Origin: Herpomyces periplanetae
Taxonomy: Eukaryota > Ascomycota > Laboulbeniomycetes > Herpomycetales > Herpomycetaceae
Length of the DNA: 64,000 nucleotides
Assembly (NCBI GenBank): GCA_009733715.1
Contig: WMKJ01000026.1
Location: forward strand, 62,001-126,000
Direction of reading: 5' to 3'
The first letter of the stretch is position 1, and every line of letters begins with the position of its first letter. The notes under the pieces are model-generated. The model did no database searches. It saw only the letters and a program-made list of their open reading frames with translations, and was not told the DNA's origin. Below are positions 33,917-44,437 of the stretch, in pieces. The position numbers were made by a program, and so were the translations under genes.

Positions 33917-36418
33917 ATGTCGAGTGCGAAAAAGTACTCTCACGGTGCCGTGGGATTAGCAAGCGAAGGTGGAAGTGTCGCAACACCGTACGTTTCAGCA
34001 TGCTCATCATCCTGGTCCCTGGAATCTTTGGCAACGCGTCCAAGTTTATGGGAAGTTAACGATCGAAATAATCGTTTAGATGATGAAGATTCTCTTTCGG
34101 GTGAACCGGCTAATTTATCCAGGGTATACTCATCACCATGTTTTACATCGGCAGATGGTGTTGGACGTTCAAACGCTAAAGAATCTGCCATTCGATACAT
34201 TGATTGTGTCGGATTAGCCAAGTTACTTCATAATGAAGAAGCCAGCTGGGACGTTTTACTCTTAGACGTGCGTGTGGGCAGTTTATACGTTAAATCACAC
34301 ATCTCTTCCGCTATCAACGTGTGTTTGCCTTCAACTCTACTTCGCAGAGCCACATTTACCACTACCCGTTTAACCCAGTGTATTCGTGATCATGGACAAA
34401 GATTTCGCTTCTCCCGTTGGCGAAGTGCTCGTGCTATTGTAGCTTACGATGGTGGTGATGATGGGATTGGATACGGTACCGGTCGTGGACAGTGGATCCG
34501 ACGTCGTGGTATTGATACTGCTGAAGTATCGAATTGTGCATGCTGGCAAGTGTTACGTAAATTTCGCAGTGAAAACTTCAACGGATCAACCTTTATCTTG
34601 CGCGAAGGTATGGCAGAATTTGCTCGTACTAACGCTAACTTAATGTGGTACGAAGGTCAAGGTCAAAATAATGATGAAGATCTTTGCTCGTGGATATCAC
34701 GGCGAAAATGTGAACGTGGAAATTTAAAATATCGGGAAGAAGGTGAACCTATCGATACACTTGACCATGATCCTCAACATTCTAAACTTGGTTGTCGTGT
34801 TATGGGAGGATGCCCTTTACCCGGTAAAGAAGAATGGGATGAGGTTAAATGTTTAATGAGATGTATTGATGAACGTATAGAAGTTGATGTCGAATCTAAT
34901 CAACTACCCAAGATCAACTTAGAGAATGAATCCGGAATCGATGATGAAATGGGGGAAGATTGCCCTGAATGGTTACAAAGAGCGTTAAACGGCAGGAAAG
35001 GACAAAAGTATATGGCCCGCCTTTTCAATACCATTGAAAAATGTGAACAAGCCAGAGTAATGGAAGCATTGCGTAGAAGACGCATTAAAGAACACGGTGC
35101 ATTAACCCTTACTAAACGGTATCGTGAAGCTCGTTTTAATGGATCTCACGTAATGGAAAGTAGGTGTGAAGATTCCATGGATATCAAAAACGAAATGGAA
35201 CAGACTGGTAGTGCATCAACACCCGTTGACGAGGATGTCCAACTACTACGGTGTATGATATATCATGATATTAATGATGAACCCGAGTTTCAGATTGCCG
35301 GAATGGAAGATGCCAGCAAAAATCGTTACTTTAATCGTTGGCCCTATGAACACTCATGCGTACGTTTGCGCGGTAAAAGTGTTAAAGATGACGGAAATAA
35401 TTGCCATAAAGGCGACTATTTCAACGGGAGTTACGTAGGTCTTCCCGAGTTAAGCAATCGTCGATACATTGCTACTCAAGCGCCGGTTAAAAGTAGCATG
35501 GAAGATTTCTGGCGCGCGGTAACGGAGAATAATGTAGGCATTATCGTCATGCTGACACGATTAAAAGAAGGAAACGTTAAGCGTGCCGATAATTATTGGC
35601 GCAATGGAACTTACGGGAACGCTTATTCAATTCGAATTAAGGGTTGTATGAAGGTCGAATTAAATATTGAGTGTATTCGACAATTAGCCACTACCAAAAA
35701 TTTGCCATGGACATACCAAACTACAGGGGAAAATCTTTGTATTAATCTTGATGCAGATGCAGATGCAGACGATGAAGCTTATGAGGCAGATGATGAAACT
35801 GTGAGCATTCGTCTAATCGAGTTAACGGTAACTTCCGGGTCGGCCAAAACTTGTCGAGATATCGTACAAATCCATTACACAGGTTGGCCGGATTTTGGTG
35901 CCAGTGTCCGCTGGGACAGATTGTTAAGTTTAATTGGTTTATGCCGCGTTATCGAATGGAAAAGAAATGGACATACAGAAGATGAGTTTCGCTACAGCGT
36001 CGCCCCGGTCATCATGATGGAAAACTTGTCAAATTTAAGCATGTTGGCCACCACCCACGCCCATGAAGGCGATCTCCACGCTAAACGACAACATATTATC
36101 ATTCAATGCAGCGCAGGCTGTGGTCGTACGGGAACATTCTGCGTTGTTGATACAGTAATAGATTTAATGGTGGGTCATCACAATGATGATAAGTTAAATA
36201 TAAATGGTCATCGTGATAAATTGAAATTATGCTCTAAGCTAGTCACAGAGCTAAAAAAGGGAAACCTGGATTTAATTGGTCTAACGTTAAGTTATATACG
36301 ACAACAACGCTTTAACATGGTAGAAAACTTTGAACAATTTGTCAAATGTTACGAAGTTATCGAACAATGGCGAAGATTACGCCGGCGAAGTGGATGTCAA
36401 GGAAACGGGAGTGTTTGA
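33917..36418 (+). CDS. Tyrosine phosphatase with rhodanese domain (Ptp2/Ptp3/Pyp type)
   Basis: Single exon, 833 residues. A rhodanese/CH2 domain lies near residues 95-235 (DCVGLAKLLHNEEASWDVLL, ISSAINVCLPSTLLRR, ARAIVAYDGG) and lacks a catalytic cysteine. The C-terminal half is a classical PTP domain with KNRYFNRWPYEHSCVRL, NRRYIATQAPVKSSMEDFWR, the WPD loop HYTGWPDFG, the P-loop QCSAGCGRTGT and the Q-loop LSYIRQQRFNMVENFEQF. Fungal Ptp2/Ptp3 and Pyp1/2 have this layout and dephosphorylate stress MAP kinases, the rhodanese part serving for docking. The residue before the catalytic Cys731 is Gln730, where nearly all PTPs have His. The Arg and WPD Asp are kept. A GATGCA repeat encodes an Asp/Ala run between strands. 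Its 3' end overlaps VIP1 by 42 bp. Confidence 0.9.
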   Translation: MSSAKKYSHGAVGLASEGGSVATPYVSACSSSWSLESLATRPSLWEVNDRNNRLDDEDSLSGEPANLSRVYSSPCFTSADGVGRSNAKESAIRYIDCVGLAKLLHNEEASWDVLLLDVRVGSLYVKSHISSAINVCLPSTLLRRATFTTTRLTQCIRDHGQRFRFSRWRSARAIVAYDGGDDGIGYGTGRGQWIRRRGIDTAEVSNCACWQVLRKFRSENFNGSTFILREGMAEFARTNANLMWYEGQGQNNDEDLCSWISRRKCERGNLKYREEGEPIDTLDHDPQHSKLGCRVMGGCPLPGKEEWDEVKCLMRCIDERIEVDVESNQLPKINLENESGIDDEMGEDCPEWLQRALNGRKGQKYMARLFNTIEKCEQARVMEALRRRRIKEHGALTLTKRYREARFNGSHVMESRCEDSMDIKNEMEQTGSASTPVDEDVQLLRCMIYHDINDEPEFQIAGMEDASKNRYFNRWPYEHSCVRLRGKSVKDDGNNCHKGDYFNGSYVGLPELSNRRYIATQAPVKSSMEDFWRAVTENNVGIIVMLTRLKEGNVKRADNYWRNGTYGNAYSIRIKGCMKVELNIECIRQLATTKNLPWTYQTTGENLCINLDADADADDEAYEADDETVSIRLIELTVTSGSAKTCRDIVQIHYTGWPDFGASVRWDRLLSLIGLCRVIEWKRNGHTEDEFRYSVAPVIMMENLSNLSMLATTHAHEGDLHAKRQHIIIQCSAGCGRTGTFCVVDTVIDLMVGHHNDDKLNINGHRDKLKLCSKLVTELKKGNLDLIGLTLSYIRQQRFNMVENFEQFVKCYEVIEQWRRLRRRSGCQGNGSV

Positions 36419-39400
36419 TGTTGTCGCAACAGTACAAGGTTGTGGACTGGACAAATTTATGGGAATAAAAGTTTTTGGAAGTTTCACCGAATTAAATTTC
36501 GCTGATAATGTTTGAATAATTTGTTGCCAGTCTATATACGACGTTAAACTTTTCCGTGGTGATGATGCTATACAATGCTTTGAATCAAGATGTATGTCCA
36601 GAGGATTACATCCTGTCTGACATCCCGGGGAAAAGACTATGCGAATTGTATAATTGAACGGTGGATATAACTCTCGTTCCACGCCGGATTGTGGCAAAAT
36701 ATCTCTTGATTCAAACAATCCATCGGGTTCACTTGATCCATTAGTCAATGATTTCACTTGTAGAGACATTGATGATGATGATTTTTTCATGTTAACCTTG
36801 ATCGCCGTAGACGTTCCTCCTGTAGTTGCGCAACTCTTGTCTACTTGATAGGGTAGGGTTGAACTAGCCTGTTGAATTGGTGATGCTGATAACCGTTGCA
36901 TACGAGATCCTGCATGATTGGCTGTGAATTGTCCACTATTACCCGCTGTCGTAGATGAAGATGAAGATTCAAATAATTCAAATGAGATCTGCGTTAAATA
37001 ATCTAGTTCGGGTATGGACTGTGTTGAAGAAAATGTGGGTTGTTTTAACGGAATTCCCCCTTGAAGTATACAATTTAACAGTGTATAAATGTGACTTTCT
37101 TTGGTGAAGTAAAAGGAACATTTTGGCGTAGAAGAAGCTTGAAATTGCTGTAAATCGTTAACAATTTCTTTTAGTAACGGTAAACTTGTCAGGAGCCCGA
37201 TTTCTAATTTTTCCTCTGAAGAAACACCGTATTCACGAGGTGCACAAAAGTCGTACAAATGTTTGGTTAGCTCGAATAAACGCTTGAAACGATTCAGATT
37301 TTTACACTGATCCTTTTCGAAAAAATTGCCGTTTTCATAGCTTCCTTTGGCCTTGTCCACGGCTAAGTTTTCCGTATCAGCTTCATCCTTATTTGATGAA
37401 TTACTCTGATCATAATCACCAAACGCCCATTCTATAAAAGTACGATTGTGTAGAACATCAAATTTAACAGAGTCATAAAGCTCACATATACGGCCAGAAT
37501 CGATTTTCTCTTCATCAACAAATTCCTCCATTAATTTTTCCCACCTCTCTCGAAACAGATCCGCATCATCACCACAACACCAACGAATATCCCTAATCTC
37601 GCTTCTCTGCGCATAATTATTTCGCATTATAACTCCCAAGATTTTCATGATTTCAACAACTTCAACCACCCAATTCCAAGCTTGCATCGCATCACGATCG
37701 ATAATAAGGTGTTCTTGAAGCGGGGAAAGAGCCGGCGTTGCGGCTTCCTGGTTCAAATTCCCTTTCTCAACTTCTCCGTCCTTGCTGCCTATTTCGCTCA
37801 GCCCTGTAGGGCTGAGACACCCTTCCTTTCCCCTCTTCAGCAGTCGTTTCAACCGTTTTTTCACTCCATCCATCATATCTTTCGCTGCATTAGAATCGTC
37901 TAAAACGTCCGATTTAATCTTGACAAAATCTTCCCCCAATTTTTCATCGTCTAAAAATGCCGCCGCAAATATCTGTGCGCTAGTTCGACTACGTCTTTCC
38001 GAGCTGCTGTATATAGATACATCTTTAAGTATATCTTTATTTAATAGTAGTAACTCATTTCGTAAATTTTCCCCCAAATCTTGTGATTGATATCGTGCTG
38101 AATGTGTCGGTTCTCCTCCCCATTTAACTATTAATTGTAACTTTTCCAACACCAAATTTTGCTCAACTGCCCATACTCTCGATAATGTTACATTATTACC
38201 CATTTCTTCCTTCTTCTCTTCCCCCTCTTCTTTTTCCCCTTCTACCCTTTCCCCTTGCTTTTCTCCTTCATTACCTTCCTTCATCCCTTCACCCTTCACT
38301 TCACTCTTCTCTTGAGGTTTCCTAAACATCGGTTTAATTTGAACCTTAGTGCCCATCCACTTTCCCTTTCTCTCTAGCGTCATTTTTAATAGGTTAAGCT
38401 TATCCTTATCCTCTACACCCTCAACAAATGCCCGTTCTACCGCTTCCAAAACACTTTTTAACCCTTCTTCTCCCATTAGTAAAACTTCCTCTCGATGTCC
38501 CTTTAACAGTGCAACAAATGGTTCGGTGTGAAATGTAAACTTAATCTTCTGTTTAGGCGTTCGGTCTGCATGTCGGATCACTGATACTAGTCCTTTTAAT
38601 TTCCATCGCCCTTTAACTTCATTTAATCCTCGTTCATCAGTATTCGTATTACCGTCTCCCGAATTCCCCCCCTCAAATAAATCTCCTGCTCCTCCTCCAG
38701 TATTTCCTCCAATTCCATTACTATAAATTCCTCCCATACCTGGCCCTCCACACGTACTTCCAACTTTCATTGCTAATCCCGTATTTAATTTCATCCCAAC
38801 ATTTGAATTAATATTATCACTACACCTCGCAGCTCCTTGCCTAGCATCATCCCCATCATGTCCATTGCCCACTATACTTAATACACCTCCTTCTCGCAAC
38901 AGCTTTTCTTCGATAAAAATTTGCTTTAAAATTGCTGAGCATCGATCATAATAATCATTATTGTCCTTAACAAAACTCCACCCGTTCACGTCAATCACAT
39001 AGCTGCGTCCATTCGCTCTCAATAAATCAAACCCGCATACTCGTTGACCAAACCCATCGGATATTTTGGCTGCCATTTTAGCTTCATCTTTCGTTAAAGT
39101 TGCTACGTATCTAACTTCCTTTCCATTTGGATTTCTCTTCACTAATCCATCCACCACGGGTGATTTTCTAGATTCAGCATGACAATAATTTCGACCAACC
39201 GTATAAGCTTTTACGTCTTCACTACCCTCCGCCACCAAAAATTCCTCATAAATAAAGCTAGATTTATCATCTAATATACACCTCGGTATACTTAAATTTG
39301 CATCTCGCTCGGAACTTTTATCGTTTACTTTGCGAAATAAACGTCGTCCTCCGCCGCCCAACTTTTTCGTATAATAAATATTAATATTATGATCTTCTCC

Positions 39401-40015
39401 ACTGACCGGCTTTTCAACAAACGGTTTGCCTAAAGATTTCCCATCCACCCATAAGGTTTCTCCATCGTCCCGCAATTCCACTCGTTGTGCCCATCCCTTC
39501 AGTCCTTCATCTCCCTCGAACTTCAACCCCGTCCGTGCGTATAATATTTTAGCAGCTTCTTCATCGTCCAATTTAGGGCCTCCATCTCGATTCACCTCCA
39601 ATCGTTTAGGCGAATTAATCCCTAATTTATCCAATATCCGTAAACAAATACGTCTATCCCACAGCACTTTTTGCATTGCTAACTCATTAACGCAAAAAGG
39701 TTTGCGTAAAGCTACATATTGCATAGCTTTATCCAGTGGAAATCCCGATGAGAAAAATGATATCAAATAATCGCAAACTGGCCAATTTTCAACTTCTTCG
39801 TCAAGAATAACTTTGTCCCCAAATATAATTACTTCAAACTCTTGTCTTGCGATTAATCGATTTAAAATATTACGGCATGGTTTACTTCGTGATTTAGAAT
39901 CCAAAGCACAAACTCCAATCACTCCCCATCTGGCACTTTTTCTTTCTCCTTCATCCCTCATTACCCTTTCGGCTTCCTCACTAACTTTCTTGCTGTTATC
40001 GTTCATAGAGCTCAT
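36377..40015 (-). CDS. VIP1: Inositol hexakisphosphate/diphosphoinositol kinase (PPIP5K/Vip1)
   Basis: Single exon, 1212 residues. The N-terminal ATP-grasp kinase domain (about 28-380) starts with WGVIGVCALDSKSRSKPC and includes KPFVEKPVSGEDHNINIYY and RSYVIDVNGWSFVKDNNDYY. The histidine-acid-phosphatase-like domain starts at LVSVIRHADRTPKQK (about 480) and includes SSSERRSRTSAQIFAAAF. The kinase domain makes 1-InsP7/InsP8 and the phosphatase domain removes the same phosphate. The domains are separated by a 75-residue Gly/Asn-rich insert, and a Lys/Glu-rich insert sits inside the phosphatase domain. The last ~150 residues are Ser/Thr-rich. The stop codon (36377-36379) lies inside the phosphatase gene on the other strand; a spliced 3' end cannot be excluded. 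Confidence 0.95.
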   Translation of the reverse strand: MSSMNDNSKKVSEEAERVMRDEGERKSARWGVIGVCALDSKSRSKPCRNILNRLIARQEFEVIIFGDKVILDEEVENWPVCDYLISFFSSGFPLDKAMQYVALRKPFCVNELAMQKVLWDRRICLRILDKLGINSPKRLEVNRDGGPKLDDEEAAKILYARTGLKFEGDEGLKGWAQRVELRDDGETLWVDGKSLGKPFVEKPVSGEDHNINIYYTKKLGGGGRRLFRKVNDKSSERDANLSIPRCILDDKSSFIYEEFLVAEGSEDVKAYTVGRNYCHAESRKSPVVDGLVKRNPNGKEVRYVATLTKDEAKMAAKISDGFGQRVCGFDLLRANGRSYVIDVNGWSFVKDNNDYYDRCSAILKQIFIEEKLLREGGVLSIVGNGHDGDDARQGAARCSDNINSNVGMKLNTGLAMKVGSTCGGPGMGGIYSNGIGGNTGGGAGDLFEGGNSGDGNTNTDERGLNEVKGRWKLKGLVSVIRHADRTPKQKIKFTFHTEPFVALLKGHREEVLLMGEEGLKSVLEAVERAFVEGVEDKDKLNLLKMTLERKGKWMGTKVQIKPMFRKPQEKSEVKGEGMKEGNEGEKQGERVEGEKEEGEEKKEEMGNNVTLSRVWAVEQNLVLEKLQLIVKWGGEPTHSARYQSQDLGENLRNELLLLNKDILKDVSIYSSSERRSRTSAQIFAAAFLDDEKLGEDFVKIKSDVLDDSNAAKDMMDGVKKRLKRLLKRGKEGCLSPTGLSEIGSKDGEVEKGNLNQEAATPALSPLQEHLIIDRDAMQAWNWVVEVVEIMKILGVIMRNNYAQRSEIRDIRWCCGDDADLFRERWEKLMEEFVDEEKIDSGRICELYDSVKFDVLHNRTFIEWAFGDYDQSNSSNKDEADTENLAVDKAKGSYENGNFFEKDQCKNLNRFKRLFELTKHLYDFCAPREYGVSSEEKLEIGLLTSLPLLKEIVNDLQQFQASSTPKCSFYFTKESHIYTLLNCILQGGIPLKQPTFSSTQSIPELDYLTQISFELFESSSSSTTAGNSGQFTANHAGSRMQRLSASPIQQASSTLPYQVDKSCATTGGTSTAIKVNMKKSSSSMSLQVKSLTNGSSEPDGLFESRDILPQSGVERELYPPFNYTIRIVFSPGCQTGCNPLDIHLDSKHCIASSPRKSLTSYIDWQQIIQTLSAKFNSVKLPKTFIPINLSSPQPCTVATTSNTPVSLTSTSPA

Positions 40016-40565
40016 TCTCCACGATATTCACTGTCAAAAGTGTGTGTAATTTCCGTCCTTTGACAAATTTTTGCAAGAGTATTTCCAAACTTTTCCTGAT
40101 AAATTCCCCCGTTGAAGACTAAGTAATAACATTTGCCTTGATTTGGTTCATGTCAACGTAAGCCTGATGTGAAAATCTTTCGATGACCTTCTCCCTGGCT
40201 CCGTGTTTACCTAAATAATTAGTATCCGCTTCTTTCATCCATGAAAAAAAATACAACCATCTTCCCTTATCGAAGCTTCCCCATTTTTTCCAATTTATAT
40301 TATGGTGATTTTGCTTCCGTTCTGCCCCTCTCTCTGCTACATGGAATATTGACCAACGGTAAACTTGCTAAGTTTCGTCACAGATAAACCTCGGCTTATG
40401 CAGTCAGCTTTAAAAACTCTTCAAATATACAAGTGAACGTTATACGAAGGGTCAAACACTTACACGTACAAACTAGCTTGACATGAAGTGGAAAAACATG
40501 GTTAGCTAGTTACAATTATATGCGCCAAATTTCCGTTAACATCTCCATATATGTTCTATGGCCCG
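40016..40565. other. Intergenic, VIP1 promoter
   Basis: A 550-bp spacer between minus-strand VIP1 and NSE1. It has no ORF of note and no CACGTG core. Confidence 0.6.
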
Positions 40566-41714
40566 TCATTCTATGTTATTGCGTATTGCATTTGCATGCG
40601 ATTGTATTGCAGCTTCACCGACAAAATGATCACTCATCCATGGAATTCCGCACTTGGGGCAGAGACGAGGTCGCGATTTACCGAAAAAACGTTTAACGCA
40701 AACCGTATGTAAACGACATAAACATGTATGGTCTGAGCATCGTTGACCGACTGTTACAATTTCACGGCATGCTTCACACATTTTAATACGTTGCCACCGA
40801 GTACTTGTTTCACCATCTGTTCCTTCATCTTGGCCTAATGGTTCATTGTAAGTTTCTTGTAGCCATGTTCGCAGTTCCATCAAGGCCCTCGGTCCTAAAC
40901 TTATATATTCAGCTGGACTTATCACCATCCAACCTTGCCCCATTAATGCTTCCAAAACTTTGATGGTTTTTTCCGAAGTTAAACTTGTCGCTGTTGTGGT
41001 ACGATCATTTTTAGCGACAGATGTATCACCTGCTAAGGTTGATTCCTCCATAGGATCCCCAAAATCACGAGTTCGTGTTACAAAGTTTCCCAGTCCGCTA
41101 CGATTTCTTGTAGCATCCAAGTTACGAGGTACTTTACCTAATCGCAAAGCATCGGATTTTCGAACCGCCATTACTTCTCGCGATGGTAAATTATTCGTTT
41201 CAAACATAGCATCAATTACTCGTTTAATATACGCTATTTCTTCCGGTGAAAACTCCGTCGCCATTTGTGACAAGCCATCCGAAACCATATTTACGATTCC
41301 ATAAACTTGATTATCATTAATTTCATCATCATACCCTTCACCCTCACCATTATGATCATCGTCATTATTATGATAATGACTTTGTACTAAGCTACGCCGT
41401 ATTTCTAAATCAAATCCCACGATTCCAGCATTAATATCATCCGTCCATTGATTCAGTTGATCGATCGATACATCGCTTAGTTCCACCCGATGCTTTTCTT
41501 CCTCAAAAGTCAATTAACTTAACTTAATGCTTCAAAACTTAAGATTCCTTTACTCTTCAACACCATTAAACAATTTCAACTCACCCGTCACACTACGAAT
41601 TCTTGCTATTAACTGCCTCGCCTCTTTACTCGTGATGATTCTTCTTGCAATTATTCCTTGCAAAAACGCTTGCTGACCTGTCGAAAGTCCTTTTCCATCA
41701 CTATTTTCTGTCAT
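40566..41714 (-). CDS. NSE1: SMC5/6 complex subunit Nse1
   Basis: Two exons, 41714-41585 and 41497-40566, give 353 residues. The winged-helix start is typical (QQAFLQGIIARRIITSKEA), followed by NQWTDDINAGIVGFDLEIRR and SQMATEFSPEEIAYIKRVID, the second WH with EALMGQGWMVISPAEYISLG, and the C-terminal variant RING: CEACREIVTVGQRC then CLCRLHTVCVKRFF and RLCPKCG. Nse1 with Nse3/Nse4 forms the DNA-binding, ubiquitin-ligase arm of SMC5/6. An Asn/Asp/His-rich loop is inserted after the first helical region. The acceptor AGGAAG is unusual but is the only AG giving the phase-1 continuation without a stop. An AAG acceptor also occurs in MAM3. Confidence 0.86.
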
Positions 41715-42540
41715 GACTAGCAACTACTCAAAATATTTTCTTCCTATAACCATAACTTCACTCATTGACCATCTATCTACCAATCAATCAGTTTATACTC
41801 GTTTAATTCATCCATATTCCTGTCTAAATTTTCCCCAAATTTTCTCGCTTTGGAAATAAGACTTTAGGGCCGCGTGGATCACATGTTATCTATCCACGTG
41901 TTCGGCTTAGTTAATCATTGCTTCAAGAGGAATTTATCCGTCTATTACTAAGAACTTAGGTAAGACGGTTAAAAAGGTGAGGTGAAAGATTGTTACGAAG
42001 GGGAAATTAGCATTCTGAGTACAGGAAGAAAACTTTTTTTAAAAAATTTAATTTTTATAATTTATTTTATCAATTCGAAATATATCAAAATCATACTTTG
42101 CCTCTTAAAGTTCAATATCTTCATTTACTCAATAATTATTTCTCAATTGCCTTGTAACCTACACCCCATCCTCGCTTAGTTCACCCATTTGCCACGCGTC
42201 GAAACATTGCGATCACGTGATTCACTCGGAAGAGTTTTAGCGATGGATTCGTGAAGTTTGGCATTTTTTTGGGGGTTTTTAAAATTAATTATTTGGAGTT
42301 TGATTTTGTTTATAATAATTGGTTTGAGTAATTTGACAAGCAGATAATCAAATTCAATTGAGCAATTTATGAGGTATTAGGATACATCCGTAACGAATTA
42401 AGCTTAATGGCTCATTAATACGTTACAGCGCACGCGCGAGAGAGCTACTCATGCTAGAATTTAGTCAAGTTCAGTGGATTCCGGGTTCACGAATAACATT
42501 GGATTCATTACGTTAGGTGAGCCTTCAGGAAAACTTCATC
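41715..42540. promoter_or_regulatory. Divergent promoter NSE1 / TFB2
   Basis: An 826-bp spacer between divergent start codons. It contains CACGTG cores at 41895-41900 and 42214-42219 (the latter as GATCACGTGATTC) and a CGCACGCGCG patch at 42429-42438. Short open frames are not gene-like; a 22-codon ATG frame at 42451 could act as an upstream ORF for TFB2. Confidence 0.5.
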
Positions 42541-44144
42541 ATGTCAGCTTCTGCCCTCGCCTACGATTATCTGGAAAATTTATCCGGCGCAACATTTCAG
42601 CGCTTGTATCGCCAACCAGCATCGGTTTTGGCGGTTTTCCGACGAATGCTTTCAAACTTAGGTAGGCAAGTCATATTTCTCTGGAAATAATCGCTATAAT
42701 ACAATTTACCATACATATATTTGATTAGTGTATACATATTCGTGTATGGGTTCAGTATTCGGATTGATATAACTATATTATATTCTAACACTTAACAATT
42801 TTTTTTAATATATCAGCCCAAACTATTGTTATGAGTATGCTTTTTATGGGTGCACCATTTCGTGAAGAGGACCTTCATGCATGGATTAAACCACAATGTA
42901 TTGCACAACGGGAACGAGCTTTATCAATCTTACAATCTTTACACATTATTACCGTGAGTCGGGATATAAATGGTGTAATGTACGAACTTTCCTCAAGCTT
43001 TGCGCGCTCACTTCTCGATGCTATCACGGGCAGTGGAACAAGCGGAGAATCATTTGGCGTTCCATGTAGCGTTCCACAAGAGTACGCTAAAGTGACACCC
43101 GAATTTCTCGATCGTTTTGCGCGGAATCAATGGGAATCCATTCTCTACTTTCTCGTAGGTTACTCGGGAACGGGCATACTACCCACCGATTCGTCGATTT
43201 CCTCTGGAACTAAGCGTCTTCTTGAATTGGGTGGCTTCACAGACTTGCATGACAAAAAAGTTGTTATAACCCAATCGGGATTCTCTTTTCTTCTCCAGGA
43301 AGTTAACGCGCAAGTGTGGAGCCTATTGATCGTATACCTTGAAAATTGCGTTAATCTTAACATGGACAACGTGGACGTTTTAACTTTTTTCTTTTTACTC
43401 GGAAGCTTACAACTCGCCCAACCTTACGCTACACGAAATTTATCGCCAACCCAACTACAGATGTTAGAAGATTTAGCAGATTTTGGCTTAGTTTATCGAC
43501 CCACCCCTCAGAGCGAATTTTTTTACCCAACTCGACTTGCGACTACATTAACTTCTGACGCTTCAGCTATAACGTTCAACTCAATTACTTCGGATGATGA
43601 TGATCCTACTGATACTACGTCGGATGCTTTAAACAATCGATCCTTCATAATAATTGAGACAAATTATCGTATCTACGCGTATACATCCTCACTTTTACAA
43701 ATTGCAATACTTGACTTATTTGTCAAGTTACACACTCGATTTCCCAATCTAGTGACGGGCAAATTAACTCGTGATAGCGTCGGAAGAGCTCTGTCATTAG
43801 GAATAACCGCTGACCAAATTATCAGCTATCTCAGTTACCACGCTCATCCTCAAATGCTCAAGTCAACCCCAATTTTGCCACCTACCGTCGTCGATCAAAT
43901 TCGGCTATGGCAAATCGAAGGTGACAGAATGACGTGCACCTCGGGCTACCTTATGAAGCAATTCACCGCCCAAGTTGATTATGAGTCTGTGCGTGACTAT
44001 GCAAATGCTTTGGGCGTACTAGTTTGGTATTCCGATGCCCGGAAGTGCTTTTTCGTTTCACGCATAGAGCAACTTAAAAGCTACCTCATAAACCGACAAC
44101 ATCAAAGTTCTTCCAAAGGAAAAGATGATAAGAAAGTTGGATAA
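42541..44144 (+). CDS. TFB2: TFIIH core subunit Tfb2 (p52/GTF2H4)
   Basis: Two exons, 42541-42661 and 42817-44144 (phase 1), give 482 residues (human p52 462, yeast Tfb2 513). Exon 1 encodes ALAYDYLENLSGATFQRLYR, ending ASVLAVFRRMLSNL. Exon 2 continues AQTIVMSMLFMGAPF, then NQWESILYFLVG, EDLADFGLVYRPT, FFYPTRLATTLTSD, IIIETNYRIYAYTSS and the clutch region LPPTVVDQIRLWQIEGDR with YANALGVLVWYS at the end. Tfb2 anchors and stimulates the XPB/Ssl2 ATPase and binds Tfb5, in transcription initiation and nucleotide-excision repair. Identity is certain. Confidence 0.96.
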
Positions 44145-44437
44145 GATACCCGAAGTAGCCAAAGGTTAATTAACTCTATACTTTAATTTGTGGAGTTGAT
44201 TCGCACTTGTAAAAGACCCCGGGTCCTCTATACCAAGCGAATAATCAGCAATATCAATCATCCCTGATAAGTATGCCTTAAACTTTAAAATATTCGATAG
44301 AGTTTAATATGTTTGCATGCAATTAATAACTAAGCGCGCATTCGTCTTGTTTCCTTTTTACCCGTTTCATGTTTCATTCCGTCAGGCTGCTTGTCGTCTC
44401 CGCTTATTATCTGGGAATCCCTGTTATACTAACGAAG
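44145..44437. other. Convergent spacer
   Basis: AT-rich 293-bp spacer between the TFB2 stop and the stop of the minus-strand gene. No feature recognised. Confidence 0.6.

Noticed and set aside
36654-36848. Plus-strand frames under VIP1
   Set aside because: Shadow frames of the well-supported VIP1 coding sequence.
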